Made by a program: the position numbers and the translations under genes. Positions 1 to 13,439 of a stretch of DNA of 64,000 nucleotides are shown here, one piece after another; position 1 is the first letter of the stretch; each line of letters opens with the position of its first letter. The notes beneath the pieces were generated by a model, which was not told where the DNA came from, did not search any database, and was given only the letters and a program-made list of their open reading frames with translations. This DNA is from Eulemur rufifrons (lineage: Eukaryota; Chordata; Mammalia; Primates; Lemuridae). The stretch spans positions 123,379,501 to 123,443,500 of the forward strand of contig NC_090989.1 of NCBI RefSeq assembly GCF_041146395.1, in the 5' to 3' direction.

Positions 1-597
1 TGCTGCACATTCCACTATTTACAAGTTTCCTACCAGCCGGGGTGACTCTTACTTGACTGCTGCAGGGTATGAGGAGTGTGGAAAGATTATAAGTTATGAT
101 TAGTCAAAGGAAATAGTAGTGAAGCCATAGGGAGGATGGCCAGACAGAACACCTAGCACAGACGTTGCTTAGTGAAATTGAGCTACTAGAGATGCAAGAT
201 GACCAATAATAATAATAAGAGCATTTAGGAAGCTTTGCTTATAATATAAAAAAGATTTAATGAAGTATTTAAATTATTTTAAAAATTAAAAATGTAGTTG
301 TTCAACTGAAAGAGAGAATAATTGCTATTAAGAACTGAAAGAGTGCCCTGGAAGAACTATTTCAAAGCATACAGCAAGGGTATAAAAATATTAAAGTAAT
401 GAAGGATGCTGAAAGACCCAGGGGGCAGTCCCAGGACCCTAACATAGGCGTTCCAAAAGGTCCACAAAGGAACACATGGAGAAGAGGCAGTTATTTTAAA
501 AAATTATAATAGAAAATTTTCTTTCTTTTAAGAAGAACTTGAGTCTATATACTGAAGGCTCTTACTATATTTTGAGCAGGATTAATTTAAAACACAG
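1..597. other. Non-coding, nothing recognised
   Basis: This is AT-rich sequence with no credible exon and no repeat that I can name. It is probably upstream intron or flank of the CPNE4 gene that appears at 62.7 kb. Confidence 0.5.
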
Positions 598-618
598 ACA
601 CACACACACACACACACA
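598..618. repeat. (AC)n microsatellite
   Basis: About ten uninterrupted AC units are seen directly. It is a simple repeat with no further context. Confidence 0.95.
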
Positions 619-1614
619 ACCCTGGGCTTTTAAAACTTATAGATTTCCAAACTATGGATGAAACTATCAAAAGCTTCCCAATAGTAAGAAGTTAGTGGCA
701 AGAGAAAAAAGAATAAAACTGGCATTGGACTTCTCATCTGCAACTCTAGAAGCTAGAACATAGTACAAATAACATCTGTGGGAAATTTGGATTTTTATGT
801 CTATTTTTAACTTTTCTGAACAGAATTTATTCCTAGTTTGAAACTATGTGACTTAGAAATGCTCACTAGTGTATTGAGGCAGACCTCTGAAGACAAGTGG
901 ATATCCCCATTGATACTCTCATTGCTTCATGCATTGCCAAAAATCCTTTTAAATCAAATTTTCCTCCAGCCTTCACCATGTTCTTTGCAATTCCTTCCCA
1001 GTATTAGAGGAAATAGTTCTTGAAAATAGAAGTATTTGAATATAATACACTTAAAATGGATCTTCTGTATTATCTGGTTCCAACCTTCTCCTTTATAAAG
1101 ACCAGGAAAGCAAGGAATAGTAAGTTAACCAAAGCTTTGCAGGTAATGTGTGGAAAAGCCAGGAGGGGAACACAGGTCTTGTCTGCAGTCTAATGGTCCC
1201 TCCAATTAAGTTAAGGGGAGGAAGTCCTTTAGTTCTGTTATCTGTTGCATATTCTTCTGATAAATTTTTTTATTAAGTAAACTTCAATGAGTTTCTGGTG
1301 CTTGTAACTGAAGTATTCTAACTTTACCGTACATTTTGGAATTATTAATTGTCTATTCCCTCATTTTCAATAATGACATATACTCACATGATCACTAAAT
1401 TGATATATCTAGTGATGATCTTTTTCTCTGATTTAAGTATCTAAAATTTCCTAAAAAGAGTTTCTCCTGGTATAGCTTTCCCACTTTTCAGATGTAACAA
1501 GCAGCAGATCAAACTCATGTTGTCATTTCCAAACTGGCTGTTTTCTTAATGTTCCTATTTAAGTCACTGGTATCACCATTACTCTAGAAACGCAAACTGC
1601 TTTTCATGAAACAG
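619..1614. other. Non-coding, nothing recognised
   Basis: No exon-like ORF, splice-site pair or recognised repeat is visible. The 61-codon frame at 838-1023 has no family resemblance. Confidence 0.45.
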
Positions 1615-1830
1615 CATTTTTATTATGCCACTCTCTTACCCAAAGACTTTCTTCTTCTCTGATGCTTGGAAGATCATGTTAACACTGTGGTCTAGCATTC
1701 AAGTCCCTGACAGATCTGGCCACTTTATTGCCATCTACCGAATTTTTTTAATGTTCATACCTGTGACCATATGGGTCATTCCACCTAAAATGGCTCTCCC
1801 ATGCCTATAAAAGTGTTCTTCATATTGCAT
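1615..1830 (+). repeat. LINE/L2 fragment (diverged)
   Basis: The order of short motifs matches the L2 consensus: a 'tatgccactc' motif, then a 'gcattcaagtccctgacaga' block ending in 'tctggcc'. L2 is an ancient mammalian LINE. The copy is strongly diverged, so the ends are approximate. Confidence 0.5.
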
Positions 1831-4323
1831 GTAATAAAAGCAGCTCTGGTTCTTTGATTAAAATCAAAGTTTTGGGGCTGTATGTTACACTGATACTACC
1901 TATGGTCCTTGAAGTATAGTTATCTATGAAATATGTATCTTCTCTCTTCTAGGCCAGCCCTTTCATTTTATTCATATAAGTAAAGAAAAATGAGGAACAA
2001 AAAGAATTTTATGGACTTGATCAATGTCACATAGCTTTCAGATAGCATGGCCCAGATTGAAAAAAATTAACTGAATATTAGATGCTGCACCCTCAAGTAG
2101 ACCATTTCTCAGGAGTCTCTTTGCCTGTTGCTACTTGCATCATTAAGCATCTTCAGCTGTGAGGACCAAACTCTGCAATGGGGAAGAGATGGAACTGTTT
2201 GGACAGAATCTGATCAGCAAAATTTGTTTCTGGGTTTAGGATAACAGTAGCTGTTGGAATGTCTGAAAATTTAATTCCTGAATGATCTTCCCTTTCCATG
2301 GTTGGTGAAAAACAGGCCTTTAATATCCTGGGAAATATTTTTTTAAAGCAGGAGAATTAGAAAGTTTGAGAGATGCTAGAATCCATAGCCCTTTATGACA
2401 ACAGGTCCCATCAAAACCATGGTGGAGAGAGGTACTCTTACCACACCTGAGTTAGGAGGAGGTGTTTCCAGTAACAATGCTAGTGTTAGCACTTATTATG
2501 GCCCTTCTACCCCAGGCCTATCTCTATATTATTATTTCCATGTCTAGAGTTCTTGGTATAGCCCAATCACTCTCATCATCAACATGTAGTTCCTCAGAAT
2601 TCTTAAAGCAGATGCTTTGTGCATTTTGGAATGTTTCAAAGATATTGGTACAAACTTTCCAGGTCCCCTGAAATTCTAGGCTTCTCCATTTCTGTACAGG
2701 AATACACTTTGTCAAAGAGATGTGACCATGCCTTCATTATTTCCTCCTAACTCTAAAACCAGATTGTGCCTTGCAGGGCTGTGACAATGCAATCCCATGA
2801 GCCTGGGGATTCCACAGACTACAAACGTACAAAATCTGCTCATGCTCTAACCTGTCAGACAAATCTGATCATATCACATCTGGGCTCTGCAAACAGACGA
2901 TAGCTGAGCTGCGAGGCAATGATGAAAGTGCCAGACTGCATTAAATACCCTCCCTGCTGCTCCCCCAGGCTTTGTGGGGTGAGGATTTTCTTCTGTGCCT
3001 ATCATGGGCTCTTTGTCACCTTCTTCTCTTCATTACTATCTCTGTTTCACTCTGACATTGTTGAGCTTCTCCTTCTAGCTCTCATCTTTCTCTGCCTTCA
3101 CTGTGTGCAGTGATTCCTTTCCCTCCTACTTGTTGACTTTTTCATCTGCAGCCTTTCTGCCTTGCTGCCTGAGTTCACTTTATTTTTAATGGAATTTCTC
3201 CTCTGGTTCTCTTCTCTCTCCTCCTACTCTCCGTGTTCTTCCACAATCCCCTGGCTATAAATAACCCAAGGCATCCAACCTTTTGCTCTCATGGAGAAAT
3301 GAATAATTAAAACTCAAAAGGAAGACACATGGATTAAATCAGGCACTTAATTTCTTCAAAACACACAGAGTAGTTTATGGTGTCCTGTGCAAATGGATGA
3401 GTCACAGCCAATTACTTTGGGAGGGAAGAAAGCTGAGGTTTGGCTCAATCAACAGCATATTAAAAAAAAAACGGAGTGTGCTAATGAATGTCAGATATTG
3501 GACAGGAATGACACTTCCAAATTCAGCAGCGTGAGCCATGGAGTCCCAACTGTGACGCACATGATAGTTACAGAGTTTACTGGCCAGAGGGGTTGTGTCT
3601 ATATAATGTTTCTTCAACATAATGAAATAATGCAAGTTCCGAGCTCCTGCTTGCTAAAGGTGCCACGATGGCAATTTGTTTGTTAGAAATCATCTAGTTG
3701 GTGAACTGGGGACTAGAGATTCTCTTAAAGACCACACTGAGGTGATGAACATATGAGACTGTTTAATAGTAAGTGCTCAGAAAGCAGTCAGTATGTTCCA
3801 TATAGGTGATGTCCCAGGAATGGGTGGCCCACGAAGGAGGCTGGGAAGATTTCCATGATGCCAAGCTGCTGGGCAGTTGCCAGGCTAAATGGTTCTCAGT
3901 GGCTTTTCTCATTTTACCCATTTTTCTCAGGCTTTCCAAAGACTGGCTAGTTTTCTTTCTAGTGGTCTCCTTTTATGGTATTTTCTCTCAGACTGAGGCA
4001 TCTAGCTTGGGGGGTGGCCAAGAAAGTGCGGGTGTCAGGGTCAGCTCTGTCATGATTGGATGTGTTGTATTGTGAACAGACTTTCTGAAGGAAGGTGAGG
4101 AAGCATTTTCAACCTGGATTTTGGGAGGCAAAAGGCCTCTACAGAACCTGGAAGGGGAGGGCATCGTTGAGAGACACCTGAGGAGAAAAGGCTGGATCCC
4201 AGGTTTAGAAATAATAAACACACACAAACTTAAAGAGATACCAGTAATTTTATGGAAATATCTAAGGCCTGGCTCAATCCATGAAATAGCTTTAGGTTGG
4301 AACTTCCTCAAATGAGCAGAGGG
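1831..4323. other. Non-coding stretch, no repeat recognised
   Basis: About 2.5 kb contains no recognised coding exon, RNA gene or named repeat. The pyrimidine-rich part around 2960-3260 is low in complexity, which explains the short hydrophobic frames there. Part of the stretch may be very old repeat beyond visual recognition. Confidence 0.4.

Positions 4324-4357
<34 letters not shown>
4324..4357. repeat. (GT)n(GA)n compound microsatellite
   Basis: A run of alternating GT passes directly into a run of alternating AG and ends at 'gaattc'. This is seen directly. Confidence 0.95.
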
Positions 4358-4846
4358 ATTCTGCTTTGAGAAAAAATTAAATTAAAACTCTACATTAGAA
4401 GAAATCACTGTGAGGTAGGAATCGAGGAAGAGGGGCATCTTAAAAATTGAACAGTAAAGAGGGAAACACATTTTTATTAAAAAATTATTTGGCAGCATGT
4501 CTTTTCTTCTCTTTTAATAATGATTCACTACTTTTTTTTGTACAAATGACAGTTTCATTATAGAAAAGAGTTTTTAAAATCTGTTTTATCTACCCCCTAG
4601 TGTATATGCTACTCTCTAAAAGTTTAGGTCCTTTGGGAAAAGTAGGTGATAATTAAGCTAATTACTTGCTTTAACTTAGACCTTAGAGTTGGCTTTAGGG
4701 CCCAGTACATGGGTCTCTCCCAAAGAAACACACAAACGTTCAAAAGAATTTAATTAATTTCTTTTACCTGGACTTTGTAGATTAAATCAGGGAAATGTCT
4801 TTAGATAACAGTAATTTGTTTGGGGAAGGTGAAAATCATACTAGCA

Positions 4847-4993
4847 CAGCGCTTCTCAAATTTTAACATGCATACAAATTGAATTGCCGGGGGATCTTGT
4901 TAAAATGCAGATTCTAGTTCAGCAGGTCTAGAGCAGCTGCCAGATGGTGCAGCTGCTGCTGCTGGTCCATGAACCTTCCTTTGAGAAGCAAGG
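4847..4993 (-). mobile_element. MER5A-like hAT-Charlie DNA transposon fossil
   Basis: The left end reads 'cagcgcttctcaaa' and the right end reads 'tttgagaagc', which are degraded terminal inverted repeats of the MER5A type. Inside are the family motifs 'cttgttaaaatgcagattct' and 'ctgctgctggtcc'. The element is non-autonomous and about 150 bp long. The 8-bp target duplication is no longer clear. Confidence 0.8.
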
Positions 4994-5089
4994 AGCTGAC
5001 ATTTCAAACTATAATTCTATTGCACTTGAAGCTTGGGGTTATTATCTTTAATTTCTCTTATGTAAGGTTATACTTTACAAAATATAACC

Positions 5090-5720
5090 ACAGAAGTCAC
5101 CCTACGGATGTTTTTGGTTGAGATTGCATTGAATCTACACAACAATGTTAAGTTTTCCAGTCTATAAAATGGAGATAAATAGTCTTCATTTATTTAGGTC
5201 TTTGATTTTTCTCATTAATATTTTGTAGTTTTCAGAATGCAAATCTTGGATATATCTTGCGAGATTTAGGCCATCTAAATTTAGATTTAGATATTATATT
5301 TTTGATGCCATTATAAATAGTACTTTTGCAAAATGCTAATATCTCATTCCATGGCTAATATATAGAAACATCGTTGATTTTTGTATATTGTCTTTGTGTG
5401 ATGCAACTTTGTTAAGCTCACTTATTCTAATGGCTTTTTTTTAGACTTTTGAGATTTTCTATGTGGATAGTCATTTTATCTGAGGATAGAGACATTATTT
5501 CTTCTATCCTAATATGTCTTTTTCTTGCATTTTTGTACTAGCAAAGATCTCTACTATGATGCTGAGTGTCTTACTGGCTCTTTTAAAGTTTGGAATATTG
5601 TTCTAAGCAATAATTAGAGAAATATAAGGGTAGTGTCTTAAATTGAGAGCCTATTACCTATTAATACATCTTTGGATTTTTTTTCATAGTTACTGTACTA
5701 TAAAAGAGAATTTTTCATAT
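5090..5720 (-). mobile_element. LINE-1 ORF2 fragment, antisense
   Basis: The + strand reads as the reverse complement of the L1 reverse-transcriptase region. Phrases such as 'gagattgcattgaatctaca', 'tttgtatattg' and 'tctatgtggatagtcatttt' follow in the order expected of antisense ORF2. Both ends are truncated and the reading frame is destroyed. Confidence 0.85.
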
Positions 5721-6214
5721 GGGTAAGAAATCTTTCTAGAGTTCATCTTCTATGCACAGATTTTGTTTCTGCTTCTGCTGCACTTTAGGATGTTGGAGTT
5801 TACACAGACACCCTTGCTTTCACAGAAAAAGCCATGCAAATGAATGCTAGAACTTCAGTTTCTGAAGCCAAGCTTTCTCTCGCCATTCCTGCACACAAAA
5901 CCAGGGTATTTTCTCCTTGGGCAATCCAGACTTGAATAGCTTTAAATAACAATATTTTTCTGTGACCATCCTCTGTTTTTTCAAAAAGATGTTGATCATG
6001 AAATAAAAATTGCAAGTTTTCTGTGCCATTTTTTAAGGTGCTGAACCTGGGTAGCATTTATTGATCTACTTAGCTTCATATAGTAAAGCAACACCTCAGA
6101 TATGTTCTTCTTTTAGAACATTAGTACCATCCATGATACTTTCCTATCAGTGAGGTGAAAGAGAACAGAACATTTTTTGTATGGACCTACCTGTTGTTGC
6201 AAGATAACACAATT
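5721..6214. other. Non-coding, nothing recognised
   Basis: This is the space between an antisense L1 fragment and an antisense Alu. The open frame at 5800-6057 on the minus strand matches no family I know. Confidence 0.4.
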
Positions 6215-6503
6215 CTTTTTTTTTTTTGACAGAGTCTTGCTCTGTTGCCCTGGGTAAAGTGAAGTGGCATCATCATAGCTCACTGCAACCTCAGACTTCT
6301 GGGCTCAAGTGATCCTTTTGCCTCAGCCTCCGGAGTAGCTGGGATTACAGACCCGTGCCAAGACACCCAGCTAATTGTTCTTTTTTAGTAGAGACAGGGT
6401 CTCACTCTTGCTCAGGCTGATCTGGAATTCCTGAGCTCAAGCAATCCTCCCACCTCAGCCTCCCAGAGTGCTAGGATTACAGGTGTGAGCCACCACACCA
6501 GTC
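6215..6503 (-). mobile_element. Alu SINE, antisense, diverged
   Basis: The element starts with the reversed A-tail (a T-run from 6215). It runs through both monomers ('cctcagcctccggagtagct', 'gggattacag', 'agtagagacagggtctca') and ends at 'ggtgtgagccaccacacc'. The many substitutions suggest an old AluJ-like copy. No perfect target duplication was identified. Confidence 0.95.
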
Positions 6504-7509
6504 ATGAAGTATTTTTTTTAAATAAGTGCATTTGTAGCCAAAGCCTCTGTTGATACACCCACAGTGTTTGATGAGAGCTCAGTGTTTTATACTCCAAAGA
6601 AGCATTTTGTGCCTGATACAACCTATGCTGCCTGAATACTTTCAGGGGAATTTAGTTGACCTACAGGGACTCCAGTCCACCCTAAATGGCTATGTTTCGG
6701 TGTTGAACCTCATCTCCATAGCTACCAAAGGTTTTATTTTCTCTGGAAGAACAATATGCATCTGGGTCTACTGCTTTCCTCCTAGAGGCCATGTTCATCA
6801 TCAGCCACCCATTGTGGGTCACCTGCAGATGGGCTCTGAATGCACCTGCAAAATGCATTACTCTGGGAAGTAAATCAGCACACTGCAAGCCAGTAAGACC
6901 ACACAATTATAAGCAGTTTCCCCAGCATGTCTTCATACATAGTAGTCAACGATTAGTTTATGAGTACTACAGGGAAGGAGGGCAAACACATGGGATAATT
7001 TGTATTTAACTTTTGAGCTTTGGGAGCTTTACATCCACAGTGAAACATAAGTGGGTCTTGCCTTACAGTGGTCCTTGGTTATGTGAGTCCATCTCTTCCA
7101 CAGCTGTGCTCACCATGGGAAAGGAAATACTGTTGTTGTCAAACTTTTTTTTTTTTAATTTGTGGATTTATTTCTAGGAAAAGCCTTCTATTTGGTGAAC
7201 TATGTTAGCCAAAGAATAAATTAGTATGAAATTGGGATTATTCTGGCAAGTCAGAGGTATATGGAAGCAGTAAGGACTGTGTTCCCCACTTTTGTGAACG
7301 ACATCCCTGTGTTTACAGTGGTGCCAAGGAGAAGACCCAGAGTCACCCTTGACACCGTCATAGTCAATCTGTTATCATGATCTGTCCATGTTCCCACATA
7401 AATATCTGTAAATATCTGTCTCTCTCCACAGCTCTCACCCTGTCCAAGCTAATGCCATCTCTCCTTTGTTCTATTAGACTAGCCTTCTTTCTGGACCCCC
7501 TCCAATGGG
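6504..7509. other. Non-coding, nothing recognised
   Basis: There is no credible exon and no clear repeat. Overlapping short frames around 6550-7009 on both strands show no recognisable domain. Confidence 0.4.
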
Positions 7510-8090
7510 TTCACCACAATGCAGTTAGAGTGATCTTTTTAAAAATGCAAATCTGATTATGCCACCCCCTCTGCTTAAAACCTTTCAAAGGCTTCCCATT
7601 GCTCCTAAGATAAAGACCAGAATCTTTAACGTGGCTCACCAGGCCCTATTTTCTCTGGCCTCCGCTTGGATGAGCAACCTCACCTCTTACTGCTCACTAT
7701 CCCTCTTCACTTTCCAGCCACGTTGGCCTTCTTTCAGCAGCTCAATGTCAACCTGCTCTTAGAGAACTTATCTCAGTTGGGATGAGTAAATATATGTGTA
7801 TTTCATGATCTAATATCTGTAAGTGCTGGGAGAGAGGGACAGGCATCTTCCCTGACTTGCTCATGTCTATGTCACCTGCTTATAGTGCATGGCAGGGACT
7901 CACTGAGATATTTGTAATTAATCAATAAATTTGTTATACTAATTATCTGACCTCAGTAAACTGTGGCTTCCTTAAGGGCAACATATGCCTAATGCTTATT
8001 CATGGGCCTAATATTCAACGCCGGCTGGACCCAGCCCAGTGTCTGGCACATTATAAGCACTGGGTAAACATTTATAGCAAATTGAATTGT
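7510..8090 (+). repeat. LINE/L2 3' region
   Basis: The L2 consensus order is clear: 'tatgccaccccctctgctta', 'aaggcttcccattgctccta', 'agataaagaccagaat' and 'ctcaccaggccctattttct'. Two L2-type 3' tails then follow, one near 7905-7935 and one near 8038-8085 ('gtgtctggcaca...aagcactgggtaaacattt'). The 67-codon frame at 7559-7762 is eroded L2 and not a gene. Confidence 0.85.
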
Positions 8091-8104
8091 AAGTCACTCT
8101 CAAC

Positions 8105-8215
8105 ACTAGTTTAAAACCTGGAGACTCAAAGTGGGATCAGACCGACAGCATCAGCATTACTTGGGAGCTTGTTAGAAATCCAGAATCTCAGACCCACCCA
8201 CATTCCGTGTTTTCC
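8105..8215 (+). mobile_element. MER5A-like fragment
   Basis: The motif 'acagcatcagcattacttgg' followed by 'gagcttgttagaaatccaga' is diagnostic for the 5' half of MER5A. The 3' half is missing at this point. Confidence 0.75.
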
Positions 8216-8545
8216 CCCTTACTATCGCTATTTTGTTGTTGAGATACAGTATATATACAATAAAATGTATATATACAGTGTGAAATATACAAACTCAAGT
8301 GTACAACTTAATATGTTACCTGTGTTACCTCTTCCCAGATCAAATGGAGAACATTTTCAGCACCTAAGAGGGTTTCCTCCTCCTTCCTTTCAGTTAATAC
8401 TGTCCCAGAGGTAATGACTTAGTCTTACTTCTACTACTATTGATTAGCTTATTAGCTTTTCATATTCTTGAATTTATAAAGTACCACTACTTATTACGTA
8501 ATATTTTCAGAATCTACATTTTCACACAATACCCAGGTTAGTTGT
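8216..8545. repeat. AT-rich insert, possibly old L1 3' UTR
   Basis: The block carries 'gttgagatacagtatatata' and 'caagtgtacaacttaat', similar to antisense L1 3' UTR sequence. It lies between two MER5-like pieces and may have interrupted one of them. Confidence 0.4.
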
Positions 8546-8599
8546 GTGCACATCCAAATTGAGGACTGTTCCTGTGGAGCATTCATTCCCACTCCTGCT

Positions 8600-8735
8600 A
8601 TGCATTAATATCAACCGATGCCTGGGTGCCACTCACAGAAATTCCGAATTAATTGGCCTTGAGTGAGGCCTGGGCATCCAGATTTTTAAAAATTCTCAGA
8701 GGATTCTAATGTGCAGCCAAAATTGAAAAACACTG
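8600..8735 (+). mobile_element. MER5-type hAT 3' fragment
   Basis: The motif 'aggcctgggcatccagattt' followed by 'gattctaatgtgcagccaaa' and the end 'attgaaaaacactg' match the 3' part of MER5-family elements. Confidence 0.7.
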
Positions 8736-9921
<1,186 letters not shown>

Positions 9922-9984
9922 GACGTTTTGGGTATAACCCTGTGGGGCAGCACTGATAAAAGACTTACTTATGCTTAGTGGTTA

Positions 9985-10150
9985 AAACAAGATCTGGCGT
10001 CAGATCTGTTTCTGAATCCTGGCTCTTCTACTCCTAGTTGAGCAATCATGGACAAATTATAATGTCTGCAAGTTTAATGTTCCTCATCTGTAAAATGAAT
10101 ATTACAAATACCTTGTGGTATTGTTGAGAGGATTAAGATAAAACAGGAAA
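9985..10150 (+). repeat. MIR SINE
   Basis: The core 'cctcatctgtaaaatgaata', preceded by 'gaatcctggctcttctactc' and followed by 'gttgagaggattaagat', is typical of sense-strand MIR. Confidence 0.85.
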
Positions 10151-10204
10151 TGCACTAAGCTTCAAATCTAACTCGTAGTAAAACACTCAGTGTTTTAGGT
10201 TGGA

Positions 10205-10960
10205 ACCCCCAAAACAAACCCTAAGGCAAAGATTTGGGTGCAAGAAGTTTGAGCAGTTGTTATGGACTGAATATCTATGTCCCCCCAAAATTTGTTTGTT
10301 TAAATCTTAACCCCCCAATGTGATATTAGGAGGGTGAAGTCCTCATGAATGGAACTAGTGCCCTTACAAACCATACCCCAGAAAGTCCTCTAGCTCTCTT
10401 TCTGCCATGTGAGGACACAGTGAGAAGTTGGCAATCTGCAACTTAGAAGAAAGCCCTCATCGGAACCTGACCATGCTGGTGCCATTATCACAGATTTCCA
10501 GTCTCCAGAACTGTGAGAAGTAAATTTATGCTGTTTGTAAGTCACCAGTCTATGGTAATTTGTTATAGCAGCCCAGTCTAAGACAGAGGAGATTCCAGGG
10601 AATATTGGTGGGGAGTAGGAAAGACAAAGAAGGAAAGAAAGCCAATAAAAGGTGTATTATCAAGCACATTTGCACCGTGAGCAATTGGAGCTTAAGCCTA
10701 CTGGGGAACTCTGAGAAACAATGTATTAATAGAAGACGGACTTCAGGGCTACCCACTGTAAGACAGAGGAAGCTAAGGTATTAATACACCAACTCCTGGC
10801 AGTCACTGATTCTTAATTACCTGGAACTACAACCTTCCATATGTATGAGCAGAGCAGGATCCAGTGACCAGGGCAAGCTTTCAAGGAAAGAGTTGTAGGT
10901 GGTGGCAGTAGCAAGAAGGGCTGGCATGCATAGAAATGGTTCAGGGTCAAAGGGACAAAG
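10205..10960 (+). repeat. Older unclassified repeat split by an LTR
   Basis: The flanks of the MaLR LTR (10205-10256 and 10592-10960) read like one continuous old repeat with a '...gcaagaagttt...gagattccagggaata' arrangement. Related-looking sequence is at 29940-30400. I cannot name the family. Confidence 0.35.
10258..10591 (+). mobile_element. Solo LTR of the MaLR group (MLT1/MST type)
   Basis: The LTR starts 'tgttatggactgaatatcta' and contains 'gcccttacaaaccatacccc', 'gccatgtgaggacacagtga' and 'cctccagaactgtgaga' before the adenylation-type 'agtaaattt'. It ends 'cagcccagtctaagaca'. This order is diagnostic for MLT1/MST LTRs of the ERVL-MaLR group. No internal gag or pol part is present, so it is a solo LTR. 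Confidence 0.85.
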
Positions 10961-11299
10961 GCAGGCACTGACATCTATGGTAGCTCAATAAACATTCAGT
11001 AGCAGTAGCTGTCTGTGGGAGAGGTTCTCATAACAGAAGCTGGTTTACTGTCAATTACTATGAGAGAGACAGGGAGGTTATATTTAAAGGAACATTTGTT
11101 CATTTCCTAAGTTTTGTCCCAGCTCTAATATTCACAAATATCTCGTGACATAGTTCTTTCTATATGCACAAGCATTGCTGCTTTGGGTGAGTTAAAATGA
11201 CAAGAAATCCTTATGCAATTTTCCTTTTCATCCCGTAGTGATATGAAACAGTACTGTTTTAGCCATTCAGCTCTGATACGACAAAGGCTAAGTTTAGCT
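10961..11299. other. Non-coding, nothing recognised
   Basis: Short unique-looking spacer between an old repeat and a MIR. It contains one 'gctcaataaacattcagtag' phrase that could be a SINE/LINE tail remnant. Confidence 0.35.
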
Positions 11300-11440
11300 A
11301 GAGATGGTGCAGCTCGGTGGAAAGACCTCAGGATGAGGAGTGAGGAGACCTTTGCGGAGTCTTGGCTCCATCACTTACCATTTATGTGGCCTCTGAAAGG
11401 AGCAAAGTCTCTTAAGTCTCCGTTGAGAGGAAAAAACTTA
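11300..11440 (+). repeat. MIR SINE fragment
   Basis: The sequence 'gtcttggctccatcacttac' followed by 'atgtggcctctgaaaggagc' fits the tRNA-related and core region of sense MIR, with divergence. Confidence 0.6.
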
Positions 11441-13375
11441 CCTGCCTAGTTAATTTGTTGTGGTGGGAGCACACAGAACAGGACTTTGAAGAGAAACTGT
11501 CTTGAATGCTGAGATCTACATAGGAGTAGCCAAGTCTTCTATTAGCCAGCAGAGCAAGGGGCTTCTGGTTGCTTTTGGCAGAATTCCTGGATTCACTGTA
11601 GGGCTTGGTGAGCACCTTGTGCTTTTTCTGTATCTTCAGCACTGCAGTAATTTGTGATCTGAAGACACAGTGACTCTCCTGGGGCACATTAGACATATTG
11701 ATGTAAATCAGTTGATTCCAAGGATTCTGTGCAGCTCTTGTCTTCAACGGAGAGTATGGCTGCAAAGGCCTGTTTTAGTTTCCTCCTGGAAAACAGTGTT
11801 ATTATTGGCCTCTGACATCCCAGAATATTTCTTTGGCTTCTCAAACATGAAGGAAAATAATCCATGGAAAATACTTATATAATTTCATTCTTCCTTGTTC
11901 TCAAATCCAAGGAATGATCATGTCAAATTTGGGGAGTGAAAGGTGGCTTTGCCCACAGTGTGCTTACTACCACTTACTTTGTGAGTTAAGTTCTGCTCAC
12001 ATACAAGGTATTGGTTATGAATTTCTAAGCTAGTTATAACTGGGTAAAGACTTAACTAGATAAATACTGGGAAGACTTTGGAATTTCAAGGACTTAGTGA
12101 GTACTATGAACTTTAAAGAGCTCTTTTTCTGTTAATTAGGTTATCCAACATAAGCCTTTTCTTACAGCTCCACATCATATCAAGGAATTTATAATTTGTA
12201 TATATTTTAAAGATGCAATGTGGCATTCTAGCAATTAAACAGTCTCAGTGTGATATAAATGTAAATTAGTCTTCTAGATTCTGTGTTTTAAATTGCATTG
12301 CAAAATTATGTTTTAAGAATGTCCTACTGTTAGAGAGAAATAACTGTATCTCTCTATTTTTAAATAAATTCAGACAAATATAGAGCTAACACCCAAGATC
12401 CTAAACTCAAGTACCTGAGAACTTACATTTACAGGATAGAAGTTATTAATCAGAAAATCTAGAACTTAACAAAAATATCATTCAATGTTAGTGTGGTTAT
12501 GGTCTTTTCGAATTTCAATTTTTAGAAAAAAATTTGGTGAAATGATTTGGAAAATAAAAATGAAACAATTAGAATTATTAGAAAATAATTGTCTCATTTT
12601 TTTCTTCTTTAAGAAGGTTTTGTTTGATCAAGTCAATATTCTCTATTACTTTGACAGAAACATAAACTTTAGAGCACTCAAAAAGATAATGTGGGCAGAA
12701 TATTTCTATATATAGTTTATTATATATATATGGTTTATATAAAGTACATGTAATTTTTTATGTGTAAACAAAAAACTCATACAAGCAAATAACATTAGTA
12801 TACTACCAATGATCCCAGCAATAACGTACACACATAGAAAAGTAAAAGGTATGACTTTCCATTAACCATAAACTCTAATCATGGCAAAGGAAATAAGAGT
12901 TTGTTTATAATAACTCAGCAAATAATAATTATATATGAGAAACCAATTAGTCCTTTTATGCAACTTCAGTTTCTCAGGTTAGTACTTCATTTTTGCAAGT
13001 TAAAGAACCCCCATATGTTTGCATCCAGAGCACAGAAGGTGTGCAATGAATAACTGCAAATTGATTGGGCTCTTATAAATTCTGATATTTTCATTAACTT
13101 ATCCCTTATGACAAATTTACATCTTTGCAACTATTTTTTACTAAATTACATCATATGCATAAGACTTGTAACTACGTGAAAATGGCTCATCTGTTAAAGG
13201 ATCTGATGGATAAAGTTTTAGTAGTAAGACCATTTATCTTGTAGCTACCTTGGTAAATGAAGCCAAGTGATGTAGACGTAGCAAGTTTCCAGAGCTTTCA
13301 GTGATCATACAGTGGACATTTTTAAAGAACTATCTAGAGGAGGTGCTTGACACTAAATAGCATCGCTGTGGTTTC
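11441..13375. other. Long stretch without recognised repeat
   Basis: About 1.9 kb of AT-rich DNA contains no named repeat and no credible exon. The 117-codon minus-strand frame at 11412-11765 has no domain or recognised homologue. A short AT-alternating run lies at about 12705-12745. Confidence 0.4.
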
Positions 13376-13377
13376 GT

Positions 13378-13416
<39 letters not shown>
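13376..13416. repeat. (TG)n microsatellite
   Basis: About 17 pure TG units run from 13383, preceded by an interrupted GTG start. Seen directly. Confidence 0.97.
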
Positions 13417-13417
<1 letters not shown>

Positions 13418-13439
13418 CGGGGGGTGAGGTGGGGTTAGG

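Noticed and set aside
10258..10591. An endogenous retrovirus with internal genes
   Set aside because: Only a single LTR of the MaLR group is present. No gag, pol or primer-binding region lies next to it.
11412..11765. 117-codon minus-strand open frame
   Set aside because: No domain, no splice signals and no recognised relative. Such lengths occur by chance in a 64-kb window.
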